From: Acidimicrobiia bacterium
Lineage (GTDB): Bacteria; Actinomycetota; Acidimicrobiia; Acidimicrobiales; Aldehydirespiratoraceae
Reading direction: 5' to 3'
DNA length: 64,000 bases
NCBI GenBank assembly: GCA_022819505.1
Contig: JAJEHD010000001.1
Span: 45,194 to 109,193, forward strand
The notes below the pieces were generated by a model. The model had not been told where the DNA came from, did no database searches, and was given only the letters and a program-made list of their open reading frames with translations. Of the stretch, positions 1-7,190 are shown one piece after another (position 1 is the stretch's first letter; each line of letters starts with the position of its first letter). Both the position numbers and the translations under genes were made by a program.

Positions 1-2
1 CA

Positions 3-242
3 CTTCGGCAGGGCGTCCCGTACGCTGTGGCCATGGCCATGAACGGGCACGTCCACTGGAACAACCACACCGTTCACAACGGGATCTCGCACATCACGAT
101 CCAGTCGCTGGTCGAGAACGCAGCCAACGACGGTAAGCCCGCCGGAGCATGGGCTCTCGTCGAGGCCGGAGCCACCCACCTGGACGTCACTGTCAACGGC
201 CGGGATCTGGCCTCCTACCGGGTGCCCCGGCCCCTCCTGTGA
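3..242 (+). CDS. Calcineurin-like metallophosphoesterase, C-terminal fragment
   Basis: The reading frame enters from the left edge and ends at TGA 240-242, so only the last 79 codons are visible. The motif GHVHWNN is the last metal-binding GH-x-H motif of calcineurin-like (Icc/MPE) phosphoesterases, and the stretch after it (ITIQSL, then a short beta-rich tail) fits the usual end of that fold. Substrate cannot be inferred. The stop codon overlaps the GTG of the following HAD hydrolase (GTGA), so the two genes are probably co-translated and may act on related phosphorylated compounds. An internal ATG at 27 exists, but the frame is open upstream and the metal motif lies right after it, so 27 is not taken as the start. 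Confidence 0.65.
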   Translation, partial: LRQGVPYAVAMAMNGHVHWNNHTVHNGISHITIQSLVENAANDGKPAGAWALVEAGATHLDVTVNGRDLASYRVPRPLL

Positions 243-880
243 CCGCTGCCGGCCCGCCGACGACCGTCCTGTTCGACTGGAACGGGACCCTCCTCGACGA
301 CATGGAGCGGGCCCGCATAGCAAGCAACCTGGTCCGCGAGCAGTGGGCCGGCCTGGGCGAGCTCACCCTTCAGGAGTTCCGAGAGGCTTGGTGCCTGCCC
401 CTGTCGGATCACGTCAAGCGCCTAGCGGTTCCCGACGACCGCAACACCGAAGCGACGCGAGACTGGAGCAACTACCTCGCGACCATCGACGCACCCCTCG
501 CCCCGGGCCTGTCAGAGACGCTGGATGCTCTACGGGACGCCGGCATCGCAATCGCGGTCGTCAGCTCGGCCGGCGAGGCTGCCGTGCTGAGAGACATCGA
601 GGCACACGGCCTCGCGCCGCGCTTCGACGACATCCACGCCGGGGTGTCGCTCAAGCAGACCGCTATCAGCCGCTACGTGGAGGGCGCGCCGGCCGGTGCG
701 GTCTGGTACGTGGGCGACACCAAGTTCGACATGGTGCAGGCCCGCGCCGCCGGTTCCGTCGCCATCGGATACACAGCCGGCTATGACGGGGCCGACGCCC
801 TGCACGACGGCGGAGCGCACCACCTCATCGACAGGCTGGAAGACCTGATCGCTCTCATCGCCCGTACGCCGGGACCATGA
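239..880 (+). CDS. HAD-superfamily hydrolase (phosphoglycolate phosphatase-like)
   Basis: A 213-aa cytosolic phosphatase-type protein. Motif I is FDWNGTLLDD near residue 12, motif II is AVVSSA, and motif IV is YVGDTKFDMVQA near residue 158, followed by a typical AAG-x-AIGYTAG end. The second aspartate of the classical DxDxT motif is Asn here (DWNGT), a variant seen in some HAD subfamilies that may alter general acid catalysis. The GTG start at 239 overlaps the upstream stop and gives the normal N-terminus. An upstream in-frame start at 149 would add 30 residues read from inside the previous gene and is rejected. The stop overlaps the next ATG (ATGA at 877). The substrate is unknown. Confidence 0.8.
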   Translation: MTAAGPPTTVLFDWNGTLLDDMERARIASNLVREQWAGLGELTLQEFREAWCLPLSDHVKRLAVPDDRNTEATRDWSNYLATIDAPLAPGLSETLDALRDAGIAIAVVSSAGEAAVLRDIEAHGLAPRFDDIHAGVSLKQTAISRYVEGAPAGAVWYVGDTKFDMVQARAAGSVAIGYTAGYDGADALHDGGAHHLIDRLEDLIALIARTPGP

Positions 881-1398
881 CCATCCAGGACCGGATAGCT
901 GAGGCCGTCGAGTACGTGGCGCTGCAGCGCCTGCAGAGCCGCTACGCCGACGTGGTGACCCGCCGTGCCTGGGACGAACTGGCCGGGATGGTGCGCCCCG
1001 ACTGCCCGATCGTGGTGGATGTGCGCCACCGGAAGTTCGAGTTGACCGGACCGTCCGAGTACGGCGAGTTCATCGCCCGCCAGATCGAGCGCTTCTCGCT
1101 GTTCGAGTTCGTGCTGCTCAACACAGTGATGAGCATCGACGCCCCGGCGGGCGTCGCCGCCGCCAGGGTGTACATGCAGGAGATCCGCCAGAACGTCTCG
1201 GACGGGCGACGGACCGACGCCTACGGCGTGTATCACGACCGGCTCGAGCGTGACGACGACGGGCGCTGGTGGTTCGCCAAGCGGCACTACCGGAGCCTCG
1301 CCCGCACGGCCGAGCCTCGCGTCGCCACGGACTACGACGTCTTCGACGTCGATGCCATCGACCTCGAGGACATCCTCGGCCACAACTGGAGTCCCTGA
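877..1398 (+). CDS. SnoaL/NTF2-like family protein
   Basis: A 173-aa protein with the layout of the SnoaL-like cone fold: an N-terminal helix (VEYVALQRLQSRYADVVTR), a W-x-EL turn near residue 35, and a C-terminal beta sheet with WWFAKRHYRSLAR. Members of this fold are small hydrolases, isomerases or ligand binders, and sequence alone does not separate these. Its ATG overlaps the HAD hydrolase stop, so the three genes from the left edge form one coupled transcription unit. It converges on the GNAT gene, with a 12-bp inverted repeat between the two. Confidence 0.7.
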   Translation: MTIQDRIAEAVEYVALQRLQSRYADVVTRRAWDELAGMVRPDCPIVVDVRHRKFELTGPSEYGEFIARQIERFSLFEFVLLNTVMSIDAPAGVAAARVYMQEIRQNVSDGRRTDAYGVYHDRLERDDDGRWWFAKRHYRSLARTAEPRVATDYDVFDVDAIDLEDILGHNWSP

Positions 1399-1414
1399 AC
1401 GGCGCCGACGAGAA

Positions 1415-1460
1415 TCTCGGGTGACTTTCGGTGCCTCCACAACACATTAGTCACCCGAGA
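1415..1460. terminator. 12-bp perfect inverted repeat between convergent genes, possible bidirectional terminator
   Basis: TCTCGGGTGACT at 1415-1426 is exactly complementary to AGTCACCCGAGA at 1449-1460, with a 22-nt loop. It sits where the SnoaL-like gene (plus) and the GNAT gene (minus) converge and includes the last codons and the TAA of the GNAT gene. No T-tract follows either arm, so a factor-independent terminator would be weak. The hairpin could equally protect transcript ends. Confidence 0.4.
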
Positions 1461-2019
1461 AACGCTGGGCGCCCGTCCGGGTGCGGGCGAACACGAGCAT
1501 GGCGCCGCCTCCGGGTTCCGACCCCGGCACGTCAACCTGGCGCATCCCGGCCCGGCGGGCGACAGCCGCCGAAGCCGGGTTGCCGGAGTCGATCTCGGCC
1601 ATCACCACGTCGAGCGGTCCCTCCGACAGCGCCCAGTCGAGCACCAGCCGGACCGCTTCGGTAGCCCGTCCCTGGCCACGCCAGCCCTCGGCGATCCACC
1701 AGCCGATCAGAGCTGCCCGCCGCACCGGGTCCAGCCCGCTCAGCCCCACCTCGCCTATGACCTCGCCCGACGACGGATCGACCACGGCCAGGTCCACCGA
1801 GCGCCCCTCCGCCACCGCCTGCTCCCGCTGGGCAATCCAACGCGATGCCGTGGCCTCGTCGGCCGGCTCGGGCACTTCGAGACGGTCCCGGATCACCGGA
1901 TCCCGCCAGGCCGCGGCAAGCACACCGGCGTCGGCGGCCCGCCACGGCCTCAGCAGGGTCGTCGGCCCGGCCAGGCACCGAACATCGGTGATCAGGCGGG
2001 GGGTCCCGCCACTCCTCAT
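1447..2019 (-). CDS. GNAT-family N-acetyltransferase (RimJ/RimL type)
   Basis: A 190-aa acetyl-CoA-dependent acyltransferase. The N-terminus TTLLRPWRAADAGVL matches the RimJ/RimL pattern (T-x-RLR-x2-D), followed by a central beta strand GEVIGEVGLSGLDP and the acetyl-CoA binding loop GWWIAEGWRGQGRATEAV near residue 110, which contains the R/Q-x2-G-x-G/A pyrophosphate-binding motif. The end of the protein (SAAVARRAGMRQV) is also typical. It may acetylate protein N-termini or a small metabolite. The ATG overlaps the nusB stop (ATGA), so it is coupled to the efp-nusB transcript. Confidence 0.82.
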   Translation of the reverse strand: MRSGGTPRLITDVRCLAGPTTLLRPWRAADAGVLAAAWRDPVIRDRLEVPEPADEATASRWIAQREQAVAEGRSVDLAVVDPSSGEVIGEVGLSGLDPVRRAALIGWWIAEGWRGQGRATEAVRLVLDWALSEGPLDVVMAEIDSGNPASAAVARRAGMRQVDVPGSEPGGGAMLVFARTRTGAQRFSGD

Positions 2020-2429
2020 GTAGCGCCGCGCACTTCGTTGGCCACCGCCCGCAGGACCCCGTTCAGGAAGCGGGGCGAGTCACCGCCGCAGTACTGGGTG
2101 GCCAGGGCCACAGCCTCGGACAGCACGACCCCGGTCGGAACGTCGTCGCGGTGGGCCAGCTCCCAGGCCGCCATGCGGGCCAGAGCCCGGTCCACCACCG
2201 CGAGCCGCTCGAGCCGCCAACCCACCAGATGCCTCCGCAGCAGGCCGTCGAGATGCTCGCGGTCGGCGTCCACCCCCAGCGCGATCTCCACCGCGTAGTC
2301 GGAGGGTGGCACGGCCCGGCGGCCCAGCGCCTCCTGCGACGAGCCGCCTGCTATCTCAGCCTCATAGAGCACGGCCAGCGCGTCCTCGCGGGCTTCGCGG
2401 CGGGTCCCGAAACCGGGAACGCTGGTCAC
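2016..2429 (-). CDS. nusB: Transcription antitermination factor NusB
   Basis: A 137-aa all-helical RNA-binding protein that pairs with NusE (S10) on boxA of rRNA operons to prevent premature termination. Typical motifs are REDALAVLYEAEI at the N-terminus, the central WRLERLAVVDRALARMAAWEL and the C-terminal VVLSEAVALATQYCG followed by SPRFLNGVLRAV. The length is normal for the family. The start is GTG at 2429. It lies 26 bp behind efp, the order found in many actinobacteria, which suggests co-transcription. Confidence is high because all family blocks are present in order. Confidence 0.95.
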   Translation of the reverse strand: MTSVPGFGTRREAREDALAVLYEAEIAGGSSQEALGRRAVPPSDYAVEIALGVDADREHLDGLLRRHLVGWRLERLAVVDRALARMAAWELAHRDDVPTGVVLSEAVALATQYCGGDSPRFLNGVLRAVANEVRGAT

Positions 2430-2455
2430 GGAGGCGGCCGCACCACCGGCGGGGA

Positions 2456-3019
2456 TCAGGCCCGCCCGATGTATGCCCCGGTCCGGGTGTCCACCTTCAC
2501 CCGCTCACCGGGCGACACAAACAGCGGGACCTGTACCACCAGTCCCGTCTCCAGGGTGGCCGGTTTGGTGGCGCCGGAGACCCGGTCCCCCTGGATTCCC
2601 GGCTCCGTCTCGGCGATGGAAAGCTCTACCGCGGCGGACAGGTCGACGCCGACAATCTCGGTGCCGTGCATCAGCATCAGCGCCACCGAGCTCTCCACCA
2701 GGAACCGGGCGGCGTCACCGAGGACCTCGGGTGCCACCGTGATCTGGTCGTAGGACTCGTTGTCCATGAATACGAGGTTCTCGCCCTCCCGGTAGAGCAG
2801 TTGCATCTCGCGCTTGTCGATGGTGGCCCGCTCGACCTTCTCGCCGGCGCGGAACGTCCGGTCCACCACCGCCCCGGTCCGAGCGTTCTTGAGGGTGGTG
2901 CGCACGAAGGCGTGGCCCTTGCCCGGCTTGACATGCTGGAACTCCACCACGCTGAACAGGTTCTGATCGATCTCGAGGGTCATGCCGTTGCGGAGATCGT
3001 TGGTGGTGATGGTGGGCAA
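2456..3019 (-). CDS. efp: Elongation factor P
   Basis: A 187-aa translation factor that binds between the P and E sites and relieves stalling at polyproline. The modified-lysine loop KPGKGHAF places Lys34 at the tip of domain I. Domains II and III are complete and the family end pattern VSPGERVKVDTRTGAYIGRA is present. The start is a TTG at 3019, supported by AAGGAG at 3026-3031 with a 6-nt spacer; no ATG fits the conserved N-terminus. The neighbours are pepQ upstream and nusB downstream. Many proteins here have proline-rich linkers (mltG, DUF3048, prepilin peptidase), consistent with a need for EF-P. Confidence 0.96.
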   Translation of the reverse strand: MPTITTNDLRNGMTLEIDQNLFSVVEFQHVKPGKGHAFVRTTLKNARTGAVVDRTFRAGEKVERATIDKREMQLLYREGENLVFMDNESYDQITVAPEVLGDAARFLVESSVALMLMHGTEIVGVDLSAAVELSIAETEPGIQGDRVSGATKPATLETGLVVQVPLFVSPGERVKVDTRTGAYIGRA

Positions 3020-3031
3020 GGTCTGCTCCTT
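3020..3031 (-). promoter_or_regulatory. Strong ribosome binding site deciding the efp TTG start
   Basis: On the minus strand AAGGAG (3031-3026) is followed by CAGACC and then TTG at 3019. The match to the anti-Shine-Dalgarno sequence and the spacing support the rare TTG codon as the true start of efp. Confidence 0.7.
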
Positions 3032-3073
3032 GTCGGGTCTTGTCGGGTCTCGGTGGGGGGACGGGCGCCGTGC

Positions 3074-4222
3074 TCAGGCCGGCAGCGGCACCAGGGAGGT
3101 CTTCGGATGCAGCGTAAGCGGGCGGCATCCGGAGTCGGTCACCACCAGCAGGTCCTCCACCCGGACACCCCCGAACCCGGGAAAGTACACGCCGGGTTCG
3201 ACGGTCAGCACATTGCCGGGTTCGAGCGTCGCAGCCGAGCCCGATGCCACACGGGGCAGCTCGTGGATATCCAGCCCGACGCCGTGGCCCGTGCCGTGCA
3301 CGAAAGCGTCGCCCATGCCGGCGTCATCAAGGACCGCCCGGCAGGCCTTGTCGATCTCACCGGCCTCGACGCCGGGCGCCACTGCGGCGGCACCGGCTGC
3401 CTGGCTGCGCTCGACCGCCTCGAGCATGGCCGCGGCCCGGTCGCTCGGATCGCCCAGCACGAACGTGCGGGTCATGTCGCTGCGGTAGCCGTCCACCAGC
3501 GCCCCGATGTCGATGATCACCAGGTCGCCGGACTCCAACCTCCGGCCGGTGGGCGTGGCGTGGGGCAGCGCGGCGTTCGGGCCCGAAGCGACGATGGTGT
3601 CGTAAGCGGGTCCCGGCGCGCCGGCCGAGCGGATGGCGCCGTCGAGAGCCTGCTGGAGGTGCGACTCGGTTATGCCGGGACGCAGCATCGGTACCACCGA
3701 CGCCAGCGCGGTGTCCGCGATGCCGGCGGCCGCCTCGATTCGGGCCAGTTCGGCGGAGTCCTTGACTGCGCGCAGGCTCTCAACGATCCCAGTCAGCGGC
3801 ACCGTCTCGACCTCGACGGCCTCGCTCCAGCGGATCTGCTCGCTCCAGGCGACACTGTCCTCCAGTCCGAGCCGGGTGGCGCCCTCCAGCCGTCCCGCGA
3901 CCGCCTCAGCCGCCCGGCGAGCCACGACGACCTCCACCTCGCCGCCACAGCCCGCCCCTGCCAGTTGCGCGGGGGCCTGCTCGGCGTAGCGGGAGTCGGT
4001 GACGAGCAGCGCCTCGCCGCAGCCGAGCACCACGACGGTCCCGTTGGAGCCGGTAAACCCGGTGAGCCAGCGGACGTTGGCCGGCTCGACGATCGCCGCC
4101 GCGTCCACGCCCGCCGCGACCAGCCGGTCCCGGAGACGGCGGAGACGCCCCTCCACCCGCAGGGGCGGCAGGCCCTTCAGCTCGCTGGCAGCGTCGGACG
4201 GGCCGGGCGCCAGCCCGCTCAT
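3074..4222 (-). CDS. pepQ: Xaa-Pro aminopeptidase (M24 family)
   Basis: A 382-aa cytosolic metallopeptidase that removes N-terminal residues before proline. The N-terminal creatinase-like domain (residues about 25-150) contains NVRWLTGFTGSNG. The C-terminal pita-bread domain shows the metal ligands in order: IDIGALVDGYRSDMTRTF (two Asp), HGTGHGVGLDIHE (His), LEPGNVLTVEPGVY (Glu) and GGVRVEDLL (Glu). The length is normal. The ATG at 4222 overlaps the aroB stop (ATGA). The aroB-pepQ-efp-nusB order is conserved in actinobacteria. Distinguishing a PepP-like from a PepQ-like role is not possible from sequence, so the symbol follows actinobacterial usage. Confidence 0.88.
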   Translation of the reverse strand: MSGLAPGPSDAASELKGLPPLRVEGRLRRLRDRLVAAGVDAAAIVEPANVRWLTGFTGSNGTVVVLGCGEALLVTDSRYAEQAPAQLAGAGCGGEVEVVVARRAAEAVAGRLEGATRLGLEDSVAWSEQIRWSEAVEVETVPLTGIVESLRAVKDSAELARIEAAAGIADTALASVVPMLRPGITESHLQQALDGAIRSAGAPGPAYDTIVASGPNAALPHATPTGRRLESGDLVIIDIGALVDGYRSDMTRTFVLGDPSDRAAAMLEAVERSQAAGAAAVAPGVEAGEIDKACRAVLDDAGMGDAFVHGTGHGVGLDIHELPRVASGSAATLEPGNVLTVEPGVYFPGFGGVRVEDLLVVTDSGCRPLTLHPKTSLVPLPA

Positions 4223-5244
4223 CGAACGGCCGCGAGCGCGTCGCGCAGCACCGATTCGGGCACCCCCACGACGGGCTCCACCCCGCGGTCCGAGTCGAGC
4301 ATGAGGGTCAGGCCGTCGACGGACTTCTTGTCCCGGCCGAACAGGGCCAGCAACTCATCGTCGTCCTCCAGCGCCGCCGGAAGCCGGTCCGGCAGGCCGT
4401 AGCCGGTCACCACCTGGCGGTGCTCGGCCACTCGACCGGTGTCGATGCGACCCATGCGTGCAGCCACTTCGGCCGCGTAGATCAGCCCTACCGCCACGGC
4501 CTCTCCGTGGCGCAGGTCGTAGCGTCCCGCCGTCTCGATGGCGTGGGCCAGGGTGTGGCCGTAGTTGAGGACGGCCCGTCGGCCGCCCTCACGCTCGTCC
4601 GCCGCCACCACATCGGCCTTGATTCGCACCGCCGCGGCGATCCGCTCGTCGAGGCCAAGGCCGTCCAGATCGTCCCCGGTCAGGAAGTGGTACTTGGCCA
4701 GCTCGCCCTGGCCGCTGCGCAGCTCCCGCGCCGGCAGCGTGGCCAGCATCTCGGTGTCGCACAGCACGGCGTGAGGCTGCCAGAAGGCCCCTACGAGGTT
4801 CTTGCCCTCGGGCAGGTTGACTCCGGTCTTGCCCCCGATGGCCGCGTCCACCTGGGCCAGCAGCGAGGAGGCCACAGAGACGTAGGGGATGCCCCGGTGG
4901 TAGACGGCGGCGACGAACCCGGCCAGGTCGGTGACCACGCCCCCGCCCACGGCCACGATCACGTCGGACCGGGTGAAGCCCGCTCCGGACATCTCACGGC
5001 AGAGCCGCTCGACCTCGGCCAGCGACTTGGCCTCCTCGCCGTCAGCAACGGTGAACACCGACTGATCGAGGCCGCTGTCGACCGTCCAGCCGATGTCGCG
5101 CTGGGTTAGGACGGCGGCCCGCCGCGCCCCTGCCGGGATCACCGAGTTGAGCCGGGCCCGCACCCCCGGGCCGACATGAACGTCGTAGGAGCGCGCGTCC
5201 AGGTCGACGGTCACTATCTGGGCTCGCGAATCGGCCGGGGCCAT
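4219..5244 (-). CDS. aroB: 3-dehydroquinate synthase
   Basis: A 341-aa NAD- and zinc-dependent enzyme of the shikimate pathway that converts DAHP to 3-dehydroquinate. The NAD-binding glycine motif VGGGVVTDLAGFVAAVYHRG is followed by PYVSVASSLLAQVDAAIGGKTGVN, which forms the substrate pocket. Metal ligands appear in the block with LNYGHTLAHAIE and in the later RHGEAVAVGL. The ATG is at 5244. In related genomes aroK and aroC lie immediately upstream; here the 143-bp gap leads straight to a prepilin peptidase gene. It overlaps pepQ by 4 bp. Confidence 0.95.
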   Translation of the reverse strand: MAPADSRAQIVTVDLDARSYDVHVGPGVRARLNSVIPAGARRAAVLTQRDIGWTVDSGLDQSVFTVADGEEAKSLAEVERLCREMSGAGFTRSDVIVAVGGGVVTDLAGFVAAVYHRGIPYVSVASSLLAQVDAAIGGKTGVNLPEGKNLVGAFWQPHAVLCDTEMLATLPARELRSGQGELAKYHFLTGDDLDGLGLDERIAAAVRIKADVVAADEREGGRRAVLNYGHTLAHAIETAGRYDLRHGEAVAVGLIYAAEVAARMGRIDTGRVAEHRQVVTGYGLPDRLPAALEDDDELLALFGRDKKSVDGLTLMLDSDRGVEPVVGVPESVLRDALAAVR

Positions 5245-5387
5245 CCGAGCAGCCTACCGACGCACCAGTGAGGCTCTCTGAACAGCCCGGCATTGCCAGC
5301 CGACGCAAGCCCGACGGCGAGAGCGCGACAGCCGGAGCGGCTGCTGGGGCGGCGCGGCCCGGCGACATGCCGGAACGCCGTTCACAG

Positions 5388-6275
5388 CTAGCCGGCGGGC
5401 GGGCCGTAGTAGAGCAGCACGATCATGGTTCCCGCGGCCAGGGCCGGGCCGAACGGGAAGACCGTGTCGAGCAACCGCTCACCGGGAACAGGACCAGAGC
5501 CCCGACCGGGAACAGGACCAGAGCCCCGACCGGGAACAGGACCAGAGCCCCGACCGGGAACAGGACCAGAGCCCCGACCGGGAACAGGACCAGAGCGCTC
5601 ACCGGGAACAGGACCAGAGCGCTCACCGGGAACAGGCAGCAGCTCGAGCCCCTGCCGACGCAGTCGGGCGAGCACCAGGGCCGTCAACAGGCCGATCAGG
5701 CAGCTCAGCAGCAGTGCCTGGGCCACCAGCCCGGCCACCGCGGTCCACGCCTGACCGGACGCGCCTGCGGTCCACCCGAGATGCAGGCCTAGCAGCGGGG
5801 CGAGCTTCACGTCGCCGAAGCCGAGGCCAGCAGGCCGCAACTCGTGGGCGGTCCACATGACCGCTCCGTAGCCGAGCGCCGCGGCCACAGCCGCGACGAT
5901 TGCGCCGGGTCGACCCGCGGCCATCGACGCGGCCGCGATCGCGGCCAGGCTCGCAGCCGACGCCGGAAGCGAGACGGCATCGGGCAGCCGCCCGCAGCGC
6001 CAGTCAATGGCCGACAGCGTCGTCAAGGACACCGCGGCCACCAGCGGCGGGATCATGTTCCAGCCCACGCCGAAGCGGGCCACCACCGCCGCAGAGAGGG
6101 CCGCCATGCACAACTCCACGGGCCCGACCGGGCGGCGCGCACCGGGGCGCGGCGCGAAGCGATCAGCCACCACAGCCGCCAGCCGCCCCACGACCAAACC
6201 ACCGAGGAGGGCCGAGCCCAGCGCCACCGCGTTCATCCCCGCACGATAGGGACCGGCGGCGGGGACCTGCTCCAC
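5388..6275 (-). CDS. Prepilin peptidase (A24 family) with an octapeptide repeat insert
   Basis: A 295-aa polytopic membrane protease that would cleave type IV prepilin-like signal peptides. The two catalytic aspartates are Asp91 (in SAIDWRCGRLPD) and Asp155 (in GFGDVK). The N-terminal cysteine-rich methylase domain of classical PilD is absent, as in short actinobacterial members. Residues 214-267 hold repeats of SGPVPGRG/SGPVPGER between transmembrane helices, encoded by a 24-bp minisatellite. GTG 6275 is preferred as start because AGGAG lies 7 nt upstream; an ATG at 6236 is the alternative. It sits between aroE and aroB, as Rv2551c does in Mycobacterium. No pilin gene is in the window. Confidence 0.82.
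   Translation of the reverse strand: MEQVPAAGPYRAGMNAVALGSALLGGLVVGRLAAVVADRFAPRPGARRPVGPVELCMAALSAAVVARFGVGWNMIPPLVAAVSLTTLSAIDWRCGRLPDAVSLPASAASLAAIAAASMAAGRPGAIVAAVAAALGYGAVMWTAHELRPAGLGFGDVKLAPLLGLHLGWTAGASGQAWTAVAGLVAQALLLSCLIGLLTALVLARLRRQGLELLPVPGERSGPVPGERSGPVPGRGSGPVPGRGSGPVPGRGSGPVPGRGSGPVPGERLLDTVFPFGPALAAGTMIVLLYYGPPAG
5481..5636. repeat. 24-bp minisatellite, six and a half units, inside the prepilin peptidase gene
   Basis: The 12-mer ACCGGGAACAGG recurs at 5481, 5505, 5529, 5553, 5577, 5601 and 5625, a perfect 24-bp period. Inner units carry CCCCG and outer units GCTC between copies, so the array looks homogenised in the middle. The period is a multiple of three, so copy-number changes would lengthen or shorten the encoded octapeptide linker without a frameshift. 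Confidence 0.95.
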
Positions 6276-6285
6276 GGCTGAACTC

Positions 6286-6335
6286 CTGTCAAGAAATCAC
6301 CGCATAGGTGGAAAACTGACAGAAGTTCTTGACAG
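6286..6335. promoter_or_regulatory. Nested inverted repeat just upstream of the prepilin peptidase ribosome site
   Basis: CTGTCAAGAA at 6286-6295 is exactly complementary to TTCTTGACAG at 6326-6335. Inside the loop CACC (6298-6301) pairs with GGTG (6307-6310). The stretch is AT-richer than its surroundings and lies between aroE and the prepilin peptidase gene, overlapping the AGGAG that precedes GTG 6275. It could be an operator, a translation-controlling hairpin, or a terminator for aroE. Part of it also resembles the dispersed repeat R2 described at 12806 and 44424. Confidence 0.45.
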
Positions 6336-6356
6336 ACGCTCGTTCTGATCGGCCTT

Positions 6357-7190
6357 TCAGAGGCCTCCGACGGCGGCCTGGCGCATGGCCTCCACGGGTG
6401 CGTCGATGCCGGTCCACAGCTCGAAGGCGGCGGCGGCCTGGTACACCAGCATCGACAGCCCGTTGTGGGCCTCCACCCCGTGCTCGCGAAGAGCGGCCAG
6501 CCAAGCCGTCTCGATCGGCTCGTACACCAGGTCCACGGCCACTTGGCCGGGACGTAGCAGAGTGGGGTCACAGGGCATTGAGGCGTCGGACCCCATACCG
6601 ACGGAGGTCGCGTTCACTACGAGGTCCGCGGCCGCCATGTCCTCCATCGTCCCGACCCGTCCGGGACGACCCGACCGGCTGGCGGCATTGGCGATCGACG
6701 CGGCAGCCTCCGCCCGAGAGCCGGTGCGGTTGATCACGGCCACATCGGCCGCGCCAGCCGCGGCCAGCCCCCAGGCCACCGCCCGGGCAGCTCCGCCGCC
6801 GCCCAACAGCGCCACCCGCAGACCCTCCGGTGAGAGTCCCGCGTCGGCCCGCAGCCCGGCCACGAAGCCGGCGGCGTCGGTGTTGGCCGCATGGAGACGG
6901 CCATCGCCCAGCGGCACGATGCAGTTCGCTGCGGCCAGGATCTCTACCTCAGCATCGACAGTGTCCGCCGCCGCGGCCACCTCGGCCTTCAGGGGCATGG
7001 TCACCGACATGCCGGCCAGGCCGAGAACCCTCATCGCCTCGAGAGCCTCGGCACCCCTGCCCGCGGGGACCTCGAAGGCGGTGAACACCCAGTCGATGCC
7101 CGCCGCCGAGAACGCGGCGTTATGGATGGCCGGCGACCGGGAGTGGCGCACCGGGTCACCGATGACCGCCGCCACCCGCCGTCCCGACAT
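6357..7190 (-). CDS. aroE: Shikimate dehydrogenase
   Basis: A 277-aa NADP-dependent enzyme reducing 3-dehydroshikimate to shikimate. The substrate-binding block IGDPVRHSRSPAIHNAAF is followed by SVTMPLKAEV, which carries the catalytic Lys, and by the paired Asp in ANTDAAGF. The Rossmann motif is LLGGGGAARAV, and NRTGSRAE is the NADP phosphate-binding loop. The ATG at 7190 overlaps the mltG stop; an in-frame extension up to 7445 would run inside mltG and is rejected. The mltG-aroE coupling is the usual actinobacterial arrangement. Confidence 0.94.
   Translation of the reverse strand: MSGRRVAAVIGDPVRHSRSPAIHNAAFSAAGIDWVFTAFEVPAGRGAEALEAMRVLGLAGMSVTMPLKAEVAAAADTVDAEVEILAAANCIVPLGDGRLHAANTDAAGFVAGLRADAGLSPEGLRVALLGGGGAARAVAWGLAAAGAADVAVINRTGSRAEAAASIANAASRSGRPGRVGTMEDMAAADLVVNATSVGMGSDASMPCDPTLLRPGQVAVDLVYEPIETAWLAALREHGVEAHNGLSMLVYQAAAAFELWTGIDAPVEAMRQAAVGGL

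Noticed and set aside
2306..4402. A 698-codon plus-strand open frame opposite efp, pepQ and aroB
   Set aside because: It is antisense to three well-supported genes. Its residue make-up is Gly/His/Arg/Asp-rich, as expected from the reverse strand of GC-rich codons, and no domain is seen.
5481..5636. CRISPR-like regular repeats
   Set aside because: The repeats are head to tail with no unique spacers, encode an in-frame octapeptide and have no cas genes nearby.
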